In this document: positions 1 through 6,693 of the stretch, one piece after another
Layout of the letters: each line of letters begins with the position of its first letter
Position numbering within the stretch: the stretch's first letter is position 1
Assembly: GCA_038046265.1 (NCBI GenBank)
Contig: JBBSWN010000012.1
Location: 1 to 11,158, forward strand
Direction: 5' to 3'
Length of the DNA stretch: 11,158 nt
Source of the DNA: JAGWAC01 sp038046265
GTDB lineage: Archaea > Nanobdellota > Nanobdellia > SCGC-AAA011-G17 > JACPIM01
Made by a program: the position numbers and the translations under genes
The notes under the pieces: model-generated
Database searches by the model: none
What the model was told of the DNA's origin: nothing
The model's input: the letters and a program-made list of their open reading frames with translations, nothing else

Positions 1-26
1 TCATTTTTTATGTATAGGCAGCATAA

Positions 27-34
27 TATTTAAA
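27..34 (-). promoter_or_regulatory. TATA box for a gene leaving the window
   Basis: On the minus strand TTTAAATA is centred about 26 nt before an ATG at positions 4-2. That is the spacing of the other leaderless promoters in this window. It suggests that a new minus-strand gene starts at the left edge, but only one codon is visible. In many archaea the gene after nop10 is a proteasome-assembly-chaperone-like (PAC2) gene; that identity is only a guess from known synteny. Confidence 0.4.
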
Positions 35-41
35 GATTTTG

Positions 42-203
42 CTAAATCTTTTGATGTTTCTTTTTGTACTTAATTCTATATTCTTGATATTTGTCTTCAG
101 GAGAATATTTTGCTGGTTTTGGGTTTATTGTTTCTTTTCCACAATGCTCATTCTTCATTGTAAAATTCCCGCAAACAATGCATTTTAAGATGCTCTTAGC
201 CAT
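42..203 (-). CDS. nop10: H/ACA RNP protein Nop10
   Basis: This 53-residue protein is Nop10, the small subunit of archaeal H/ACA ribonucleoproteins, which bridges Cbf5 and guide RNA in RNA-guided pseudouridylation. The family signature KPAKYSPEDKYQEYRIKYKK lies at residues 29-48 and matches the archaeal 'PPRFSPEDPYGEYRRRWK' type. An N-terminal CIVCG knuckle (C8, C11) is present. The second knuckle reads NEHCG: C21 is there, but the cysteine three residues earlier is N18, so the usual four-cysteine zinc site is incomplete (H20 might substitute). The ATG at 203 lies inside the 3' end of aIF2-alpha (19-nt overlap), so translation is probably coupled. It is the last gene of the eL42-eS27-aIF2-alpha-Nop10 operon. 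Length is normal for the family. Confidence 0.9.
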   Translation of the reverse strand: MAKSILKCIVCGNFTMKNEHCGKETINPKPAKYSPEDKYQEYRIKYKKKHQKI

Positions 204-976
204 TTTCCAATAATCCCTAATTTCTTGCCATAGTTTATTATTTCATCTGCTAAATTCTCAATTATGTGGTCTGCATTTTTTACGTCAGAAGTAGTTATTT
301 CTAAGCTGTAATTTGGAGCGCTTATGTAATTCACCTCCACAGTTTCAGCTTTTTTGTTGATTTCCTTAACCTTAGCCAATAATCCTTTAATAAGTTCTAA
401 GCCATTTTCTTCAAAATTTTTTAATTCCAAAATCAGTTTTGCCTTTGCTTTTGGAGGTTTTATTTTTTCCTTTACAAATTTCACAATTATGCTTAAACTT
501 TTCTCATTAAACCCAAGCTGTTTCAAGACATTTTCTCCCTCATTTGAAATCTTGTTAAAACTTTCTTGCAAGCTCCCAAATTCCTCAATTAACTTAATGC
601 CAAACTCTTTGTACATTCTTTCTAAATTAAAGTTCATTTGCTTTCCAATAATCTCAAGAAGTTTTTCTGCTTTTTCTTCCTGCCTGAAATTATCTATTTT
701 TATCTTCATAGCATTAATTGAAACTCTTCTCAAAGAAAGGTCAATTTGCTTTGTATGAATGTTTACTTTAAGAACTTTGCAGACAATTCTCTTGTCAGGT
801 TTTACATAATCTCTTATGTTCCTTATTCTTCCAGGAGCAATCTCAGAAATATGTACCAGTCCTTCTAAATTGTCATATTCGTCTAAGCTGACAAAAACAG
901 AATGATGCAGGATTGTTTTTACAGTGCATAGCACAAAATCATTGTTGTTTGGTAAATTTGGTTTTTTATAGAACAC
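185..976 (-). CDS. eif2a: Translation initiation factor aIF2 subunit alpha
   Basis: This is the alpha subunit of the heterotrimeric aIF2, which delivers initiator Met-tRNA to the small ribosomal subunit. The 263 residues show the three-domain plan: an N-terminal S1/OB fold (about 10-85, with GLVHISEIAPGRIRNIRDYV at 39-58 and the closing IDLSLRRV at 78-85), a central helical domain (about 90-170) and a C-terminal alpha/beta domain (about 175-263). Length is typical. The start is GTG at 976, which shares one base with the TAG stop of eS27, so the genes are translationally coupled. The stop lies 17 codon-bases inside nop10. It acts in the cytoplasm with the beta and gamma subunits, which are not in this window. 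Confidence 0.96.
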   Translation of the reverse strand: MFYKKPNLPNNNDFVLCTVKTILHHSVFVSLDEYDNLEGLVHISEIAPGRIRNIRDYVKPDKRIVCKVLKVNIHTKQIDLSLRRVSINAMKIKIDNFRQEEKAEKLLEIIGKQMNFNLERMYKEFGIKLIEEFGSLQESFNKISNEGENVLKQLGFNEKSLSIIVKFVKEKIKPPKAKAKLILELKNFEENGLELIKGLLAKVKEINKKAETVEVNYISAPNYSLEITTSDVKNADHIIENLADEIINYGKKLGIIGKWLRAS

Positions 977-1152
977 TACTCCAATACCTCCAGCACTCTT
1001 GCTTTTATTTTTCCTTTCCCGCCTTCAGGATCAGATAAAATACTGGAACACACAAGACATTTTACTTTTGTTGATGGTTTTCCAAATATAATCTGCTCAT
1101 TCTTGCACTTGGAGCATCTTACTTTTATAAATCTTGATTTTGGTTCTTTCAT
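976..1152 (-). CDS. rps27e: Small ribosomal subunit protein eS27
   Basis: This 58-residue protein is archaeal eS27, a zinc-binding protein of the 30S subunit. I read it directly from the minus strand. It has two CxxC knuckles (C13/C16 and C32/C35) that form one zinc ribbon, the family core FIKVRCSKC at residues 8-16, and the conserved C-terminal GGKGKIKARVLEVLE at 44-58. The ATG at 1152 is preceded by AGGAAAATAAA, a weak purine-rich ribosome-binding site. It lies 46 nt downstream of the eL42 stop, with an imperfect hairpin in the gap, and overlaps the aIF2-alpha GTG by one base. The operon order eL42-eS27-aIF2-alpha-Nop10 is well known in archaea and supports the call. Confidence 0.94.
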   Translation of the reverse strand: MKEPKSRFIKVRCSKCKNEQIIFGKPSTKVKCLVCSSILSDPEGGKGKIKARVLEVLE

Positions 1153-1177
1153 TTTATTTTCCTTTGTTTTTTCCCTT

Positions 1178-1201
1178 AAGGCTTTTTTCTAAAAAGGCTT
1201 A
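1178..1201 (-). terminator. Stop-codon hairpin after eL42
   Basis: AAGGCTTTTT (1178-1187) pairs with AAAAAGGCTT (1191-1200) around a 3-nt loop, with nine pairs and one G-G mismatch. On the minus strand the hairpin starts on the TAA stop of eL42, as at uL11 and Spt5. It lies inside an operon, so it may be an attenuator, a processing site or a weak terminator rather than a true end. Confidence 0.4.
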
Positions 1202-1510
1202 CTTAAACTCCATCTTTTTAGTTCTAAACCCTTTTCTTTGTACACTGCTCTTTCCACATATCTTGCATTTAAATCTTAAATCAACTTTTTTTGAGGACTT
1301 TGCGCCAGCCATCTTCCATTTTGACAATGCTGGTTTTGACCCCCATTTTCCTAAGTTTCCAAACCCTCTTCCTAAACCTCTTTTCTTAGCCCTTTGTATA
1401 GAACCTTTTTTTAAGCTTCCTCTCTCTTTTTTCTTAGCCTGTGCAATTGTATGCTCTGTATGTTTTTTGCATTTTTTACAGTATCTATTTACTTTTTTAG
1501 GAAGCTTCAT
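1199..1510 (-). CDS. rpl44e: Large ribosomal subunit protein eL42 (L44e)
   Basis: This 103-residue basic protein is eL42 (formerly L44e), which lies near the 50S E-site and binds zinc. It begins MKLPKKVNRYCKKCKKHTEH, with the first CxxC at C11/C14. The Gly/Lys-rich central loop includes RGLGRGFGNLGKWGSKP (44-60), and the second CxxC is CKIC (C82/C85) in LRFKCKICGKSSVQRKG. Length and motif order match the archaeal family. It is the first gene of the minus-strand translation operon. A TATA box 25-26 nt before the ATG, with no good Shine-Dalgarno, implies a leaderless transcript. The stop codon is embedded in a hairpin. Confidence 0.95.
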   Translation of the reverse strand: MKLPKKVNRYCKKCKKHTEHTIAQAKKKERGSLKKGSIQRAKKRGLGRGFGNLGKWGSKPALSKWKMAGAKSSKKVDLRFKCKICGKSSVQRKGFRTKKMEFK

Positions 1511-1530
1511 GGTTCTTTTTTCCTAAGCCT

Positions 1531-1540
1531 TATTTATAAA
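1531..1540 (-). promoter_or_regulatory. TATA box of the eL42 operon
   Basis: TTTATAAATA on the minus strand is centred about 25 nt before the eL42 ATG (1510). This spacing fits an archaeal TATA box driving a leaderless mRNA for eL42-eS27-aIF2-alpha-Nop10. Confidence 0.65.
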
Positions 1541-1608
1541 TCTTTACTTTTTTCACTTTATTTTTTGCTCAAATAAATGTTAATCATTCAAGTTTGTAAG
1601 CATAACTT

Positions 1609-1616
1609 TTTATATA
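1609..1616 (+). promoter_or_regulatory. TATA box of the FAD oxidoreductase
   Basis: TTTATATA within a longer A/T tract is centred 27 nt before the ATG at 1640. The gene lacks an obvious Shine-Dalgarno, so a leaderless transcript is likely. About 70 nt separate it from the divergent eL42 promoter. Confidence 0.6.
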
Positions 1617-1639
1617 TAAAAAATTTCTTTTAAGAGATA

Positions 1640-2935
1640 ATGATATTTGAAAACTGGCTTTACACTGGCTTGTTAAAAATTAAAACAAAGTATTGTTCTC
1701 CACTTGACAAGAAAATAAACACAGATTGTCTTGTTATTGGCGGGGGATTTACAGGCTTGCATGCTGCTTTGCGTCTTGCAGAGTCAGGAAAAAAAGTAGT
1801 TCTTCTTGAAAAAAGAATCTGTGGTGGTAGTGCTTCTGGCAGAAGCGGTGGTTTTCTGACTCCAGAAAGCGAGGAGAATTTAAAAGACCTCATATCTAAA
1901 GTAGGTGTAAAAAAAGCAAGAATAATTACAAACATCCCGATAGAAGGAATTAAATTAATCCTAAGAACTATTAAAAAATATAAATTTGACTGTGATTTAA
2001 GAAAGCAGGACTCTCTTTTTTTGTCAATAAGCAAGTCTCATGATGAGCAAATACTTGAAGAAGCTGAAACAAGAAAAAAAATGAACCTCCCCTATAAAGT
2101 TCATGCTAAAAAAGACCTGCAGTTTATTCATCCTGGAAAAGGATATTCTTTGGGAATCCAGTATCCAAATTCCTACGGCATTAACTCTCTTGCTTACACT
2201 CAGGAATTAAAAAATATCCTTTTGAAAAAAAGGGTAAAAATATATGAAGATTCAGAAGTAAAGAAATTGATTAACAACACTGCAGTAACTCATCTTGGCT
2301 CTGTAAAAGCAAAACACGTTCTTGTCTGCATTGATAAAATGAAAACTGAATTTAACCAGGAAGTGTCTAATAAAGTATACCATTTACAGACTTATTTAGC
2401 TGTCAGCGAACCTCTTAGTAAAGAAGAAGTTAAATTTATATTTCCAAAAAAGGAAATGATGTGCTGGGATTCAAAGCTTGATTACATGCATTATAGGCTT
2501 ATAGAAGGAAATAGGATACTGCTGGGAGGCTCTTCTTTTTTTACTTCTTATCTGCCAAGATATTATAATTCTCCCATAGTTATTAATAAAGTTATAAAGG
2601 AATTCAAGCAGCATTTTCCTTCTCTCAGTCATATTAACTTTACTCACTTCTGGTCAGGGCTGTTGGATGTAACAAAAGACCTTTCCCCTATTGCTGATTA
2701 TGACCCAAGAAACAAATCTATCCAGTATGCTCTAGGATGTGCTGGGCTTCCTTGGGCTGCTTTTTGCGGAGATTATCTTGCAAGAAGAATAATCTCAAAA
2801 AATACAGAAGACCTGTCTTCTTTTTTGGGAATAAACAGGAAGTTTTTTGTTCCAGATTTTCTCCATAGTTTATTTGGCAAGCCAGCTTCTTTTGCATTAA
2901 GCCATTTATATTCTATATATAAATCTAAAAAATAG
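1640..2935 (+). CDS. FAD-dependent oxidoreductase, DAO/PuuB-like
   Basis: This 431-residue flavoprotein belongs to the D-amino-acid-oxidase (DAO, PF01266) superfamily. The dinucleotide fold is clear: VIGGGFTG at 32-39, and LLEKR with E57 at the end of the second strand to hold the ribose. The following GGSASGRSGGF (62-72) resembles the G-ASGRNGG motif of PuuB/OrdL-type gamma-glutamylputrescine oxidases and glycine-oxidase relatives. A C-terminal FAD-contact segment, QYALGCAGLPWAAFCGDYLARRII, starts near residue 361. An N-terminal extension before the fold (ENWLYTGLL) is also PuuB-like. These enzymes oxidise amines or amino acids to imines with electron transfer to O2 or a carrier. The substrate cannot be read from sequence. 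It is monocistronic, divergent from a ribosomal operon and convergent with GINS (1-nt gap). There is no signal peptide. Confidence 0.82.
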   Translation: MIFENWLYTGLLKIKTKYCSPLDKKINTDCLVIGGGFTGLHAALRLAESGKKVVLLEKRICGGSASGRSGGFLTPESEENLKDLISKVGVKKARIITNIPIEGIKLILRTIKKYKFDCDLRKQDSLFLSISKSHDEQILEEAETRKKMNLPYKVHAKKDLQFIHPGKGYSLGIQYPNSYGINSLAYTQELKNILLKKRVKIYEDSEVKKLINNTAVTHLGSVKAKHVLVCIDKMKTEFNQEVSNKVYHLQTYLAVSEPLSKEEVKFIFPKKEMMCWDSKLDYMHYRLIEGNRILLGGSSFFTSYLPRYYNSPIVINKVIKEFKQHFPSLSHINFTHFWSGLLDVTKDLSPIADYDPRNKSIQYALGCAGLPWAAFCGDYLARRIISKNTEDLSSFLGINRKFFVPDFLHSLFGKPASFALSHLYSIYKSKK

Positions 2936-2936
2936 C

Positions 2937-3563
2937 CTAACTTGGAGTTATCTCTTCAGCTTTGTTCTTTTTTAACAAAAGATTGACAACTTCTTTAGGC
3001 AGAGAAGCTACATCTTCGTTTTCAAAAGGCCCATATAAAATTAAGTCATCTCCAATAAACTGGGGCACTGAATCTAAAAATCTCACCATTTTTATTTTGC
3101 TTTCTTCTGTCATTTCTTGTTTTTCAATTTTTTCAACAGTTTTGACTTCTTCTAAAACAGAAGGCATCTTTTTCAAAATTAAATTGTCTAATATTCCTTT
3201 TCTGTATTTGTTAAGGGTATTCTTTAGTTCACTGTAAAATCTTATTTCTTCTTCAAGCATGTTTCCTGGTTTGCTTTCATTAAATCTAGAAGACAGTAAG
3301 CTGTACTGAACTATTTTACCCTCTCTTTTTTCATAAATCTCTTTTAGTATCTTCCTTATATTTTCAAGCTGCTTTAATGTCTTGTCACTTTCTTTTGAAA
3401 ACAAGGAATCCTTGTTTTTCTGAGATTCTAAAATAGCTTCCTTCTCCTCCAGATACTTTATGACAGATAAGAAAAACCCAGGTTCTATCTTCTGTAAGTC
3501 TTTCTCAAACTTCTCTTTTCTCAGTAATTCATATAAAATCTCATAAGTAATGACATCCCCCAT
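2937..3563 (-). CDS. Replication complex GINS subunit (Gins51-like)
   Basis: This 208-residue protein is best read as an archaeal GINS subunit of the Gins51 (Psf1/Sld5-like) class, part of the CMG-type helicase assembly with MCM and GAN/Cdc45. The first 145 residues are helical (MGDVITYEILYELLRKEKF, LQKIEPGFFLSVIKYLEE), as in the A domain. The C-terminal B domain is diagnostic: VRFLDSVPQFIGDDLILYGP at 160-179, followed by F-ENEDVASLPKEVVNLLLKK and KAEEI, matching the family's 'iPeFvG..YGPf..gDvv.LP..vA.lLi..g.Ae'. The A-then-B order favours Gins51 over Gins23. A TATA-like box lies 28 nt before the ATG. The 3' end faces the oxidoreductase at one base distance. Confidence 0.85.
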   Translation of the reverse strand: MGDVITYEILYELLRKEKFEKDLQKIEPGFFLSVIKYLEEKEAILESQKNKDSLFSKESDKTLKQLENIRKILKEIYEKREGKIVQYSLLSSRFNESKPGNMLEEEIRFYSELKNTLNKYRKGILDNLILKKMPSVLEEVKTVEKIEKQEMTEESKIKMVRFLDSVPQFIGDDLILYGPFENEDVASLPKEVVNLLLKKNKAEEITPS

Positions 3564-3586
3564 ATTTTTAAATAAAGAAAATTCTT

Positions 3587-3595
3587 TTTATATTT
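3587..3595 (-). promoter_or_regulatory. TATA box of GINS, possibly shared with TruD
   Basis: On the minus strand AAATATAAA is centred 28 nt before the GINS ATG (3563). The same A/T block read on the plus strand (TTTATATTT) lies about 34 nt before the TruD ATG (3625). One element could therefore serve both divergent genes, with TruD carrying a leader of several nucleotides. Confidence 0.5.
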
Positions 3596-3624
3596 ATTTT
3601 GTAATATTCAATGTGTATATTAAA

Positions 3625-4530
3625 ATGGACATAAAGCAAAAGCCAGAAGATTTCCAGGTAAAGGAAGTGATAAGCCTTAAACTAGATGATAAAGGCCCTT
3701 ATGCGTATGCTTTGCTAAAAAAGAAAAACTACAACACTTTGGATGCATTAAAGCAGATTTCTAAAGCCCTAAAAATAGGCTTAAAGAAAATAGGATATGC
3801 TGGCTCTAAAGACAGAAGAGCAGTAACTTTCCAGTATATCTCTTTACCAAAAATTAGCAGGGAAAAGATAAATAATTTGAATTTAAAAGATATTTCATTA
3901 AAATTCAAAGGTTATGGAAGCAAGAGAATAGTTCTAGGGGATGTAATAGAAAATAAATTTAAAATAAAATTTCCATATGAATTTAAAAAAACTGATTTTT
4001 GTGAAAACTATTTTGATGAGCAGAGATTTGGCATATCATCAGATAATCATGAATTAGGTAGGTTAATTGTTAAAAAAGATTTCAATAAATTAAATTCTCT
4101 TGTTGAAAAAACAGAAAACCATGAACTTAATCTAAAGTTAAGATTTTACTTTCACTCTTACCAGTCTTATCTGTTTAATTTATGTCTGGCTGAACTAATG
4201 AGTAAATACCAAATCTGCAAAGTAAATTATTCTCTGGGAAGCTTTGTTTTTATCAAGAAAAAAATAAAGAACTTTAAAATCCCCTTGTTAAATTTTGACA
4301 CTGTTTTAAAAGGAGACATTGGAAAAGTCTACAAAAACATAATGAAAAAAGAAAATATAATCTTGAAAGATTTCCTAGTCAAACAATATCCTTTCTTAGT
4401 TTCTGACACCCAATATAGAGATGCTTTCTTCAAAGTGAAAAACTTAAAAAAGAAAGGAAATTTCATCTATTTTATTCTTCCAAAAGGATCTTATGCCACA
4501 ATCCTGATAAAGAAGCTTCTAAATACATAA
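3625..4530 (+). CDS. truD: tRNA pseudouridine synthase TruD (compact)
   Basis: TruD isomerises a uridine of tRNA (position 13 in the characterised family) to pseudouridine. The start used is ATG 3625, where the family N-terminus MDIKQKPEDFQVKEV begins; an in-frame ATG at 3550 would add 25 unrelated residues and overlap the GINS start. Catalytic motif GYAGSKDRRAVTFQ (57-70) carries the expected aspartate D63. The second signature NYFDEQRFG lies at 128-136, and the closing GSYATILIKKLL matches archaeal TruD C-termini. At 301 residues it is shorter than most archaeal TruD proteins, which usually exceed 350-400. The shortening lies in the TRUD insertion region after HELGRLIV (142-149). All catalytic landmarks remain, so it is probably active. 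It is divergent from GINS. Confidence 0.92.
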   Translation: MDIKQKPEDFQVKEVISLKLDDKGPYAYALLKKKNYNTLDALKQISKALKIGLKKIGYAGSKDRRAVTFQYISLPKISREKINNLNLKDISLKFKGYGSKRIVLGDVIENKFKIKFPYEFKKTDFCENYFDEQRFGISSDNHELGRLIVKKDFNKLNSLVEKTENHELNLKLRFYFHSYQSYLFNLCLAELMSKYQICKVNYSLGSFVFIKKKIKNFKIPLLNFDTVLKGDIGKVYKNIMKKENIILKDFLVKQYPFLVSDTQYRDAFFKVKNLKKKGNFIYFILPKGSYATILIKKLLNT

Positions 4531-4531
4531 A

Positions 4532-4604
4532 ATATATGTAAAACATTTAAATTCTAGTAAATAATACATATAATATATGTAAGAAATACATCAGATATAT
4601 GTAA
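4532..4604 (+). repeat. Three direct copies of ATATATGTAA
   Basis: The 10-mer ATATATGTAA occurs at 4532-4541, 4573-4582 and 4595-4604. Related TACATA half-sites flank these copies (4524-4529, 4566-4571, 4629-4634). The cluster fills the 110 nt between TruD and the small HTH-like gene and ends at that gene's TATA box. It could be a set of binding sites for a regulator, perhaps the downstream gene product. The very high local A+T content also makes chance similarity possible. Confidence 0.4.
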
Positions 4605-4622
4605 AAAATAGTTTTAAGAACC

Positions 4623-4630
4623 TTTAAATA
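4623..4630 (+). promoter_or_regulatory. TATA box of the HTH-like gene
   Basis: TTTAAATA is centred 14-15 nt before the ATG at 4641 but 26-27 nt before an in-frame GTG at 4653. Every other leaderless gene here has 25-28 nt, so the box argues for translation starting at the GTG, residue 5 of the longer frame. Confidence 0.5.
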
Positions 4631-4640
4631 CATATAAAAG

Positions 4641-4901
4641 ATGTATTTATTTGTGAAAAAGCAGAGGAAGCTAAAAGAAAAAGACAAGTGGTTTATTGAC
4701 CTTCACCATAATCTTTCTTTAAAAACATCAATTTTTCACAACAATAGTTTAACAATTTTTGAATCTCTTGTGAAATATCTTAAAGAAGAAAAATCCTTTA
4801 ATTTTCACGAAATTTCTCTTTTATTAGACAGGGATGAAAGAAATATCTGGACAGTCTATAAAAATGCTTTAAAAAAAGGGGAAAATGAAAAAAAACAATA
4901 A
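4641..4901 (+). CDS. Small helix-turn-helix-like protein
   Basis: I do not recognise a named family for this 86-residue basic protein. Its C-terminal half reads LTIFESLVKYLKEEKSFNFH (37-56) and then EISLLLDRDERNIWTVYKNA (57-76). The second part has the cadence of a helix-turn-helix: a helix, a turn at 'LDRDER', then an IWTVY recognition-like helix. This resembles the short putative DNA-binding proteins often seen beside DPANN surface-protein genes; that likeness is from memory, not from a search. The TATA spacing favours a GTG start at 4653 (82 residues). The stop overlaps the start of the surface-protein gene by 17 nt, so the two are co-transcribed and probably translationally coupled. The repeat cluster upstream could be its own operator. 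Confidence 0.6.
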   Translation: MYLFVKKQRKLKEKDKWFIDLHHNLSLKTSIFHNNSLTIFESLVKYLKEEKSFNFHEISLLLDRDERNIWTVYKNALKKGENEKKQ

Positions 4902-6624
4902 GAAAATAGAAAAATATCATGAAGTATTTACACATGTCTATTTTGTACTTGCAATAATTTTATTTTCATTAGTCTTTTTTTATATAGATCCTTCAATAAC
5001 AGGATATTCAACTTTCCAGTCTGCAGTTGCAGACACAATAGACCCAAACATAACAGTGAATTTTCCTTTAAATTATTCAAATTTATCTTACACAAGTATA
5101 ACATTTAATCTTACAATTGGAGATGACAATGCCAATATAACTAATGTCTCAATTTTTGGAAACTGGACAGGTACATATGCATTAAATTCTACAAACTCAT
5201 CTGTTGCTTTGGCAAACAATATAACGTACATAACAATAAATATTACTCAAGGCCGGGGTAATTATTTGTGGGCTGCAAAAGCTTGCGACAATTCCAGCAA
5301 TTGCAATTATTCTAGTAATTATACTTTTTTCATAAACAGGCTTCCTGTGGTAGCAAGTATAAATATCTCAAACACTCATGGTGCAAACAAAACAAGTGGC
5401 GATCTAGAAGCACGTATTGCTTACCATGATGCAGATAGTGACTCTCAATCTTTAAATGAAACAAGGTGGTACAATAATTCAGTTGAAATAACAGCATTCA
5501 AGAATTTTACTTTAATAACTAATGAAAATACAACAGCAGGAGATACATGGATATTGTCAGCAAGGGTCTTTGATGGTGACAACTGGAGTTTATGGTACAA
5601 CTCTTCCAGCCATTCTATTCAAAATAATGCTGCTCCTAATTTTACAGGCACTATTCCTGTTCAGTCTTGGAACGAAGATAATTCCTTGAGTAATTCAATA
5701 AACTTAAGCACTTATTTTACTGACGATGAAGGAGACACTCTTGCTTATAGAGCAATAGGTGTTAAATCAATTAAAGTGACGATTAGTACTGATACTGTTT
5801 CTTTTACCCAGCCAGTTGACTGGAATGGTAATGAATATGTTGTTTTTATAGCTAATGATGGAAACCTTACTCAAAATTCAAACAATGTAACTTTATCAGT
5901 TAATCCTCTTGCTGAGCCAATTGCTGTAGTTGAGTCTGGTGGGGGTATAACAAGAAAGCAGGCAGCAATAGGAATTATATCCCCAACACACAAGGAAGTT
6001 TTTTTAAAAGACAAAGTGATTATAGATATAAAATTAAAAAACACTGGATCTGAATTTCTGCAGGGAATTAAATTAAGTGCCATTTCAACAGAGCCAAAAA
6101 TAAAAGTCAGCCTAGACAAGCTTTTTTTCCCAACACTCGGCCAGAACAAGGAGGAAGACATAAAGCTTGAGATAGAAACAGATTTAAATCAAGAAAAAGA
6201 GGCAGCAGAAATAATCATAAATGCAGAAGTCTCCAACCCCCAGTTAAAAGACGCAACAAGAATCTATCTTAATGCTATTGAATTTGGAGCATCTAATAAA
6301 TCAGTAATAATTCCAAGAATGGAATATGCCAGAGACTTGTTTGCAGAAAACAACCAATGCTCTCAACTAAATGTGTTAATAGAAAAAGCTGAAACTCTTT
6401 TCAGAGAAGAGCATTTTAATGAAGCTCAAAATCTTATAGACCAGGCAATTAATGGCTGCAATGACATTGTTTTACTAGATCCTAAAAAATTAGAAATAAC
6501 AAAGAAATCAAAATTCACTCAAAACTTAATCTTGTTTGGTGAAGTTTTTGTTTTTATGTTCTTGATGATAGTTTTCCTAGTTTATTATAGAAAAAGAAGG
6601 TCAGATTATATTCGTGGTTTATAA
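4885..6624 (+). CDS. Membrane-anchored Ig/cadherin-like surface protein
   Basis: This 579-residue protein has a transmembrane helix at each end: residues about 16-34 (YFVLAIILFSLVFFY) and 547-568, the latter followed by the basic tail RKRRSDYIRGL. Between them lies a large outside region with many N-x-S/T sequons, as expected of an N-glycosylated archaeal surface protein. Residues about 50-245 are beta-rich Ig-like segments. Residues 248-343 form a cadherin-like repeat with TYFTDDEGDTLAYRAIG, DWNGNEYVVFIANDG and a closing NVTLSV. A CARDB-like beta domain spans roughly 360-460 (IKLKNTGSEFLQGIKL), then a helical hairpin (about 480-530) carries two cysteines. PSITGYST just after the first helix is a motif I associate with DPANN surface proteins. 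Role in attachment or envelope structure is inferred. It overlaps the HTH-like gene upstream. Confidence 0.75.
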   Translation: MKKNNKKIEKYHEVFTHVYFVLAIILFSLVFFYIDPSITGYSTFQSAVADTIDPNITVNFPLNYSNLSYTSITFNLTIGDDNANITNVSIFGNWTGTYALNSTNSSVALANNITYITINITQGRGNYLWAAKACDNSSNCNYSSNYTFFINRLPVVASINISNTHGANKTSGDLEARIAYHDADSDSQSLNETRWYNNSVEITAFKNFTLITNENTTAGDTWILSARVFDGDNWSLWYNSSSHSIQNNAAPNFTGTIPVQSWNEDNSLSNSINLSTYFTDDEGDTLAYRAIGVKSIKVTISTDTVSFTQPVDWNGNEYVVFIANDGNLTQNSNNVTLSVNPLAEPIAVVESGGGITRKQAAIGIISPTHKEVFLKDKVIIDIKLKNTGSEFLQGIKLSAISTEPKIKVSLDKLFFPTLGQNKEEDIKLEIETDLNQEKEAAEIIINAEVSNPQLKDATRIYLNAIEFGASNKSVIIPRMEYARDLFAENNQCSQLNVLIEKAETLFREEHFNEAQNLIDQAINGCNDIVLLDPKKLEITKKSKFTQNLILFGEVFVFMFLMIVFLVYYRKRRSDYIRGL

Positions 6625-6635
6625 TAAATAGTTCT

Positions 6636-6661
6636 TTGGTTAAGCTTTCTTCGTAAGAAAG
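6636..6661. terminator. Hairpin downstream of the surface-protein gene
   Basis: CTTTCTT (6645-6651) and AAGAAAG (6655-6661) form a perfect 7-bp stem with a 3-nt loop. It begins inside TTGGTTAAGCTTTCTT (6636-6651), a 16-mer that recurs exactly at 9442-9457. It lies 20 nt after the surface-gene stop, between convergent genes. Confidence 0.45.
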
Positions 6662-6672
6662 ATTATTTTGCT

Positions 6673-6693
6673 TAAGCTTTTCCTAAAAGCTTA
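6673..6693 (-). terminator. Stop-codon hairpin after uL11
   Basis: TAAGCTTTT (6673-6681) and AAAAGCTTA (6685-6693) form a perfect 9-bp stem with a 3-nt loop. On the minus strand the first three bases of the stem are the TAA stop of uL11. It can also act on plus-strand transcripts of the surface-protein gene, because T/C-rich sequence follows on that strand. Confidence 0.55.

Noticed and set aside
3550..3624. In-frame extension of TruD to the ATG at 3550
   Set aside because: The 25 extra residues show no TruD similarity, overlap the GINS start codon and run through the promoter. The family N-terminus begins at 3625.
4532..4604. CRISPR-like repeats
   Set aside because: The repeat unit is only 10 nt, the spacing is unequal and the spacers are plain A/T-rich DNA with no cas genes nearby.
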